NCBI RefSeq assembly: GCF_001542875.1
Contig: NZ_LMAF01000002.1
Coordinates: 186,001 to 250,000, forward strand
Direction: 5' to 3'
Length of the DNA stretch: 64,000 bases
Source: Erythrobacter sp. YT30
Lineage (GTDB): Bacteria; Pseudomonadota; Alphaproteobacteria; Sphingomonadales; Sphingomonadaceae
The position numbers and the translations under genes were made by a program. The stretch's first letter is position 1; each line of letters opens with the position of its first letter. This document shows positions 63,390 through 64,000 of this stretch, one piece after another. The notes beneath the pieces were generated by a model. That model saw only the letters and a list, made by a program, of their open reading frames with translations, was not told the DNA's origin and searched no databases.

Positions 63390-64000
63390 TGAGCAGCCCA
63401 CTTACATGCCAATTGCGCAAAATCGGTTGGGAAAAGCTGATAAAAATCCAGACGTCCATACTGGTTCTGTTCGTAGCTAGATGCATGGTCTTTGAACTTC
63501 AAAACAGCTGCTTTCATTTCCTCCGGTACCAGCTCCGCATTCGTCTCTAATGATCGCACAATTTTCCGGTTGTTGGGCAGCAAAACATCAAACTTGCGCG
63601 CCGCCCAAATCGCATGTGCCGATGAAGCTGGGTTCTTCTCCGCGATTTCCGATTTCGGGCCATAAGTGTCAAAGTAGTATTTGTTTTCGTCGAGCAGTCC
63701 GACCAGATAACTCATCAGCTCAGCGGTGTTCGTCATCTTTTTTGACTTCGACATACTATCAACCCAAGCTTCATGTTGCTTCTTCCAGTCGAGCAACGTT
63801 TCGACCGAGTATGTTCCTTCAGGCGACTTGTCGATTCTCGTATGGCAGGTCGGGCACAGAAGGACGAGGTTATCGTAACTATCCGACCCGCCGCCAGCTT
63901 GGCCGCGCGGACCTCCAGCTTGGCGAGCAATGATATGAGCCTGCTCCCCTGTGAGGAAGCTATCGCCATTGGCACCGATTTCGGAAAGCTTGGCGCGGCA
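63386..64000 (-). CDS. HNH endonuclease (5' end outside the window)
   Basis: The frame is open from the right edge to the stop at 63386, about 204 residues visible. HNH/zinc motif: an N-terminal 'CRAKLSEIG', then 'TGEQAHIIARQAGG' (catalytic His) and 'SYDNLVLLCPTCHTRIDKSP' (N, CxxC and H). A roughly 125-residue helical C-terminal domain follows (TNTAELMSYLVGLLDENKYY ... DFYQLFPTDFAQLACKW). Free HNH nucleases of this form are common in anti-phage operons. It is the first visible gene of a three-gene overlapping unit. Confidence 0.82.
   Translation of the reverse strand, partial: CRAKLSEIGANGDSFLTGEQAHIIARQAGGPRGQAGGGSDSYDNLVLLCPTCHTRIDKSPEGTYSVETLLDWKKQHEAWVDSMSKSKKMTNTAELMSYLVGLLDENKYYFDTYGPKSEIAEKNPASSAHAIWAARKFDVLLPNNRKIVRSLETNAELVPEEMKAAVLKFKDHASSYEQNQYGRLDFYQLFPTDFAQLACKWAAQ

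Overview
The window is chromosomal DNA from an alphaproteobacterium, most likely a member of the Sphingomonadales close to Erythrobacter/Altererythrobacter. The evidence is a GcrA cell-cycle regulator, a DUF1476 F1-ATPase inhibitor (zeta) next to BolA and a CGFS glutaredoxin, a CrtW/CrtZ carotenoid ketolase/hydroxylase pair, and a large TonB-dependent receptor paired with a surface lipoprotein. The genus is inferred from gene content only.

Layout. 1-4 kb: a periplasmic molybdenum hydroxylase (2Fe-2S plus Mo subunits) with a divergent c-type cytochrome lipoprotein and an XdhC-family cofactor chaperone cut by the left edge. 4-10 kb: SGNH hydrolase, tRNA-Ser(CGA), hspQ, PH-domain protein, orphan ABC-2 permease, gcrA, DUF1993 and DUF481. 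10-26 kb: the translation/RNA-decay supercluster rimP-nusA-ylxR-infB ... rbfA ... truB-rpsO-pnp, all on the minus strand but split by two inserts. One insert holds a coiled-coil membrane protein, a thioesterase and a small exported protein. The other holds VOC, CMD-like, YceI, AbgT, tdk and GNAT genes. 26-28 kb: PilZ protein, small membrane proteins and an arsR-arsI pair with a clear operator.

29.4-33.4 kb is the most unusual region. It is a phage-shock (Psp) locus with pspF facing a textbook sigma-54 promoter, then a small exported-peptide gene, pspA, pspB, pspC and six more tandem small genes. Each of the six encodes one N-terminal membrane helix plus a PspB-like coiled coil, and several repeat a VLERI...TD...EIEALRD signature. 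The genes abut or overlap by 1-4 nt at most junctions. pspA is preceded by a 93-codon in-frame open stretch that carries the same EIEALR word.

33-48 kb: sufE, DUF454, GNAT, crtZ/crtW, a thioesterase, leuC-(GFA, small membrane gene)-leuD, quinone oxidoreductase, the zeta-bolA-grxD group, a Nudix gene, tRNA-Arg(TCT), a queuosine-precursor transporter, ppx/gppA and ppk. 47-55.5 kb: a type IV secretion gene set virB1-2-3-4-6-9-10-11 with no virB5, virB7, virB8, virD4, relaxase or integrase visible. 55.6-60.8 kb: a TPR protein, a poly-glycine lipoprotein and a TonB-dependent receptor flanking an AT-rich regulatory region with PhoB-box-like repeats. 60.8-62.6 kb: an aldo/keto reductase and an SDR whose only sensible start codon is ATT. 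62.7-64 kb: a compact three-gene module (HNH nuclease, unknown protein, MNT-like nucleotidyltransferase) that looks like a defence operon and runs off the right edge.
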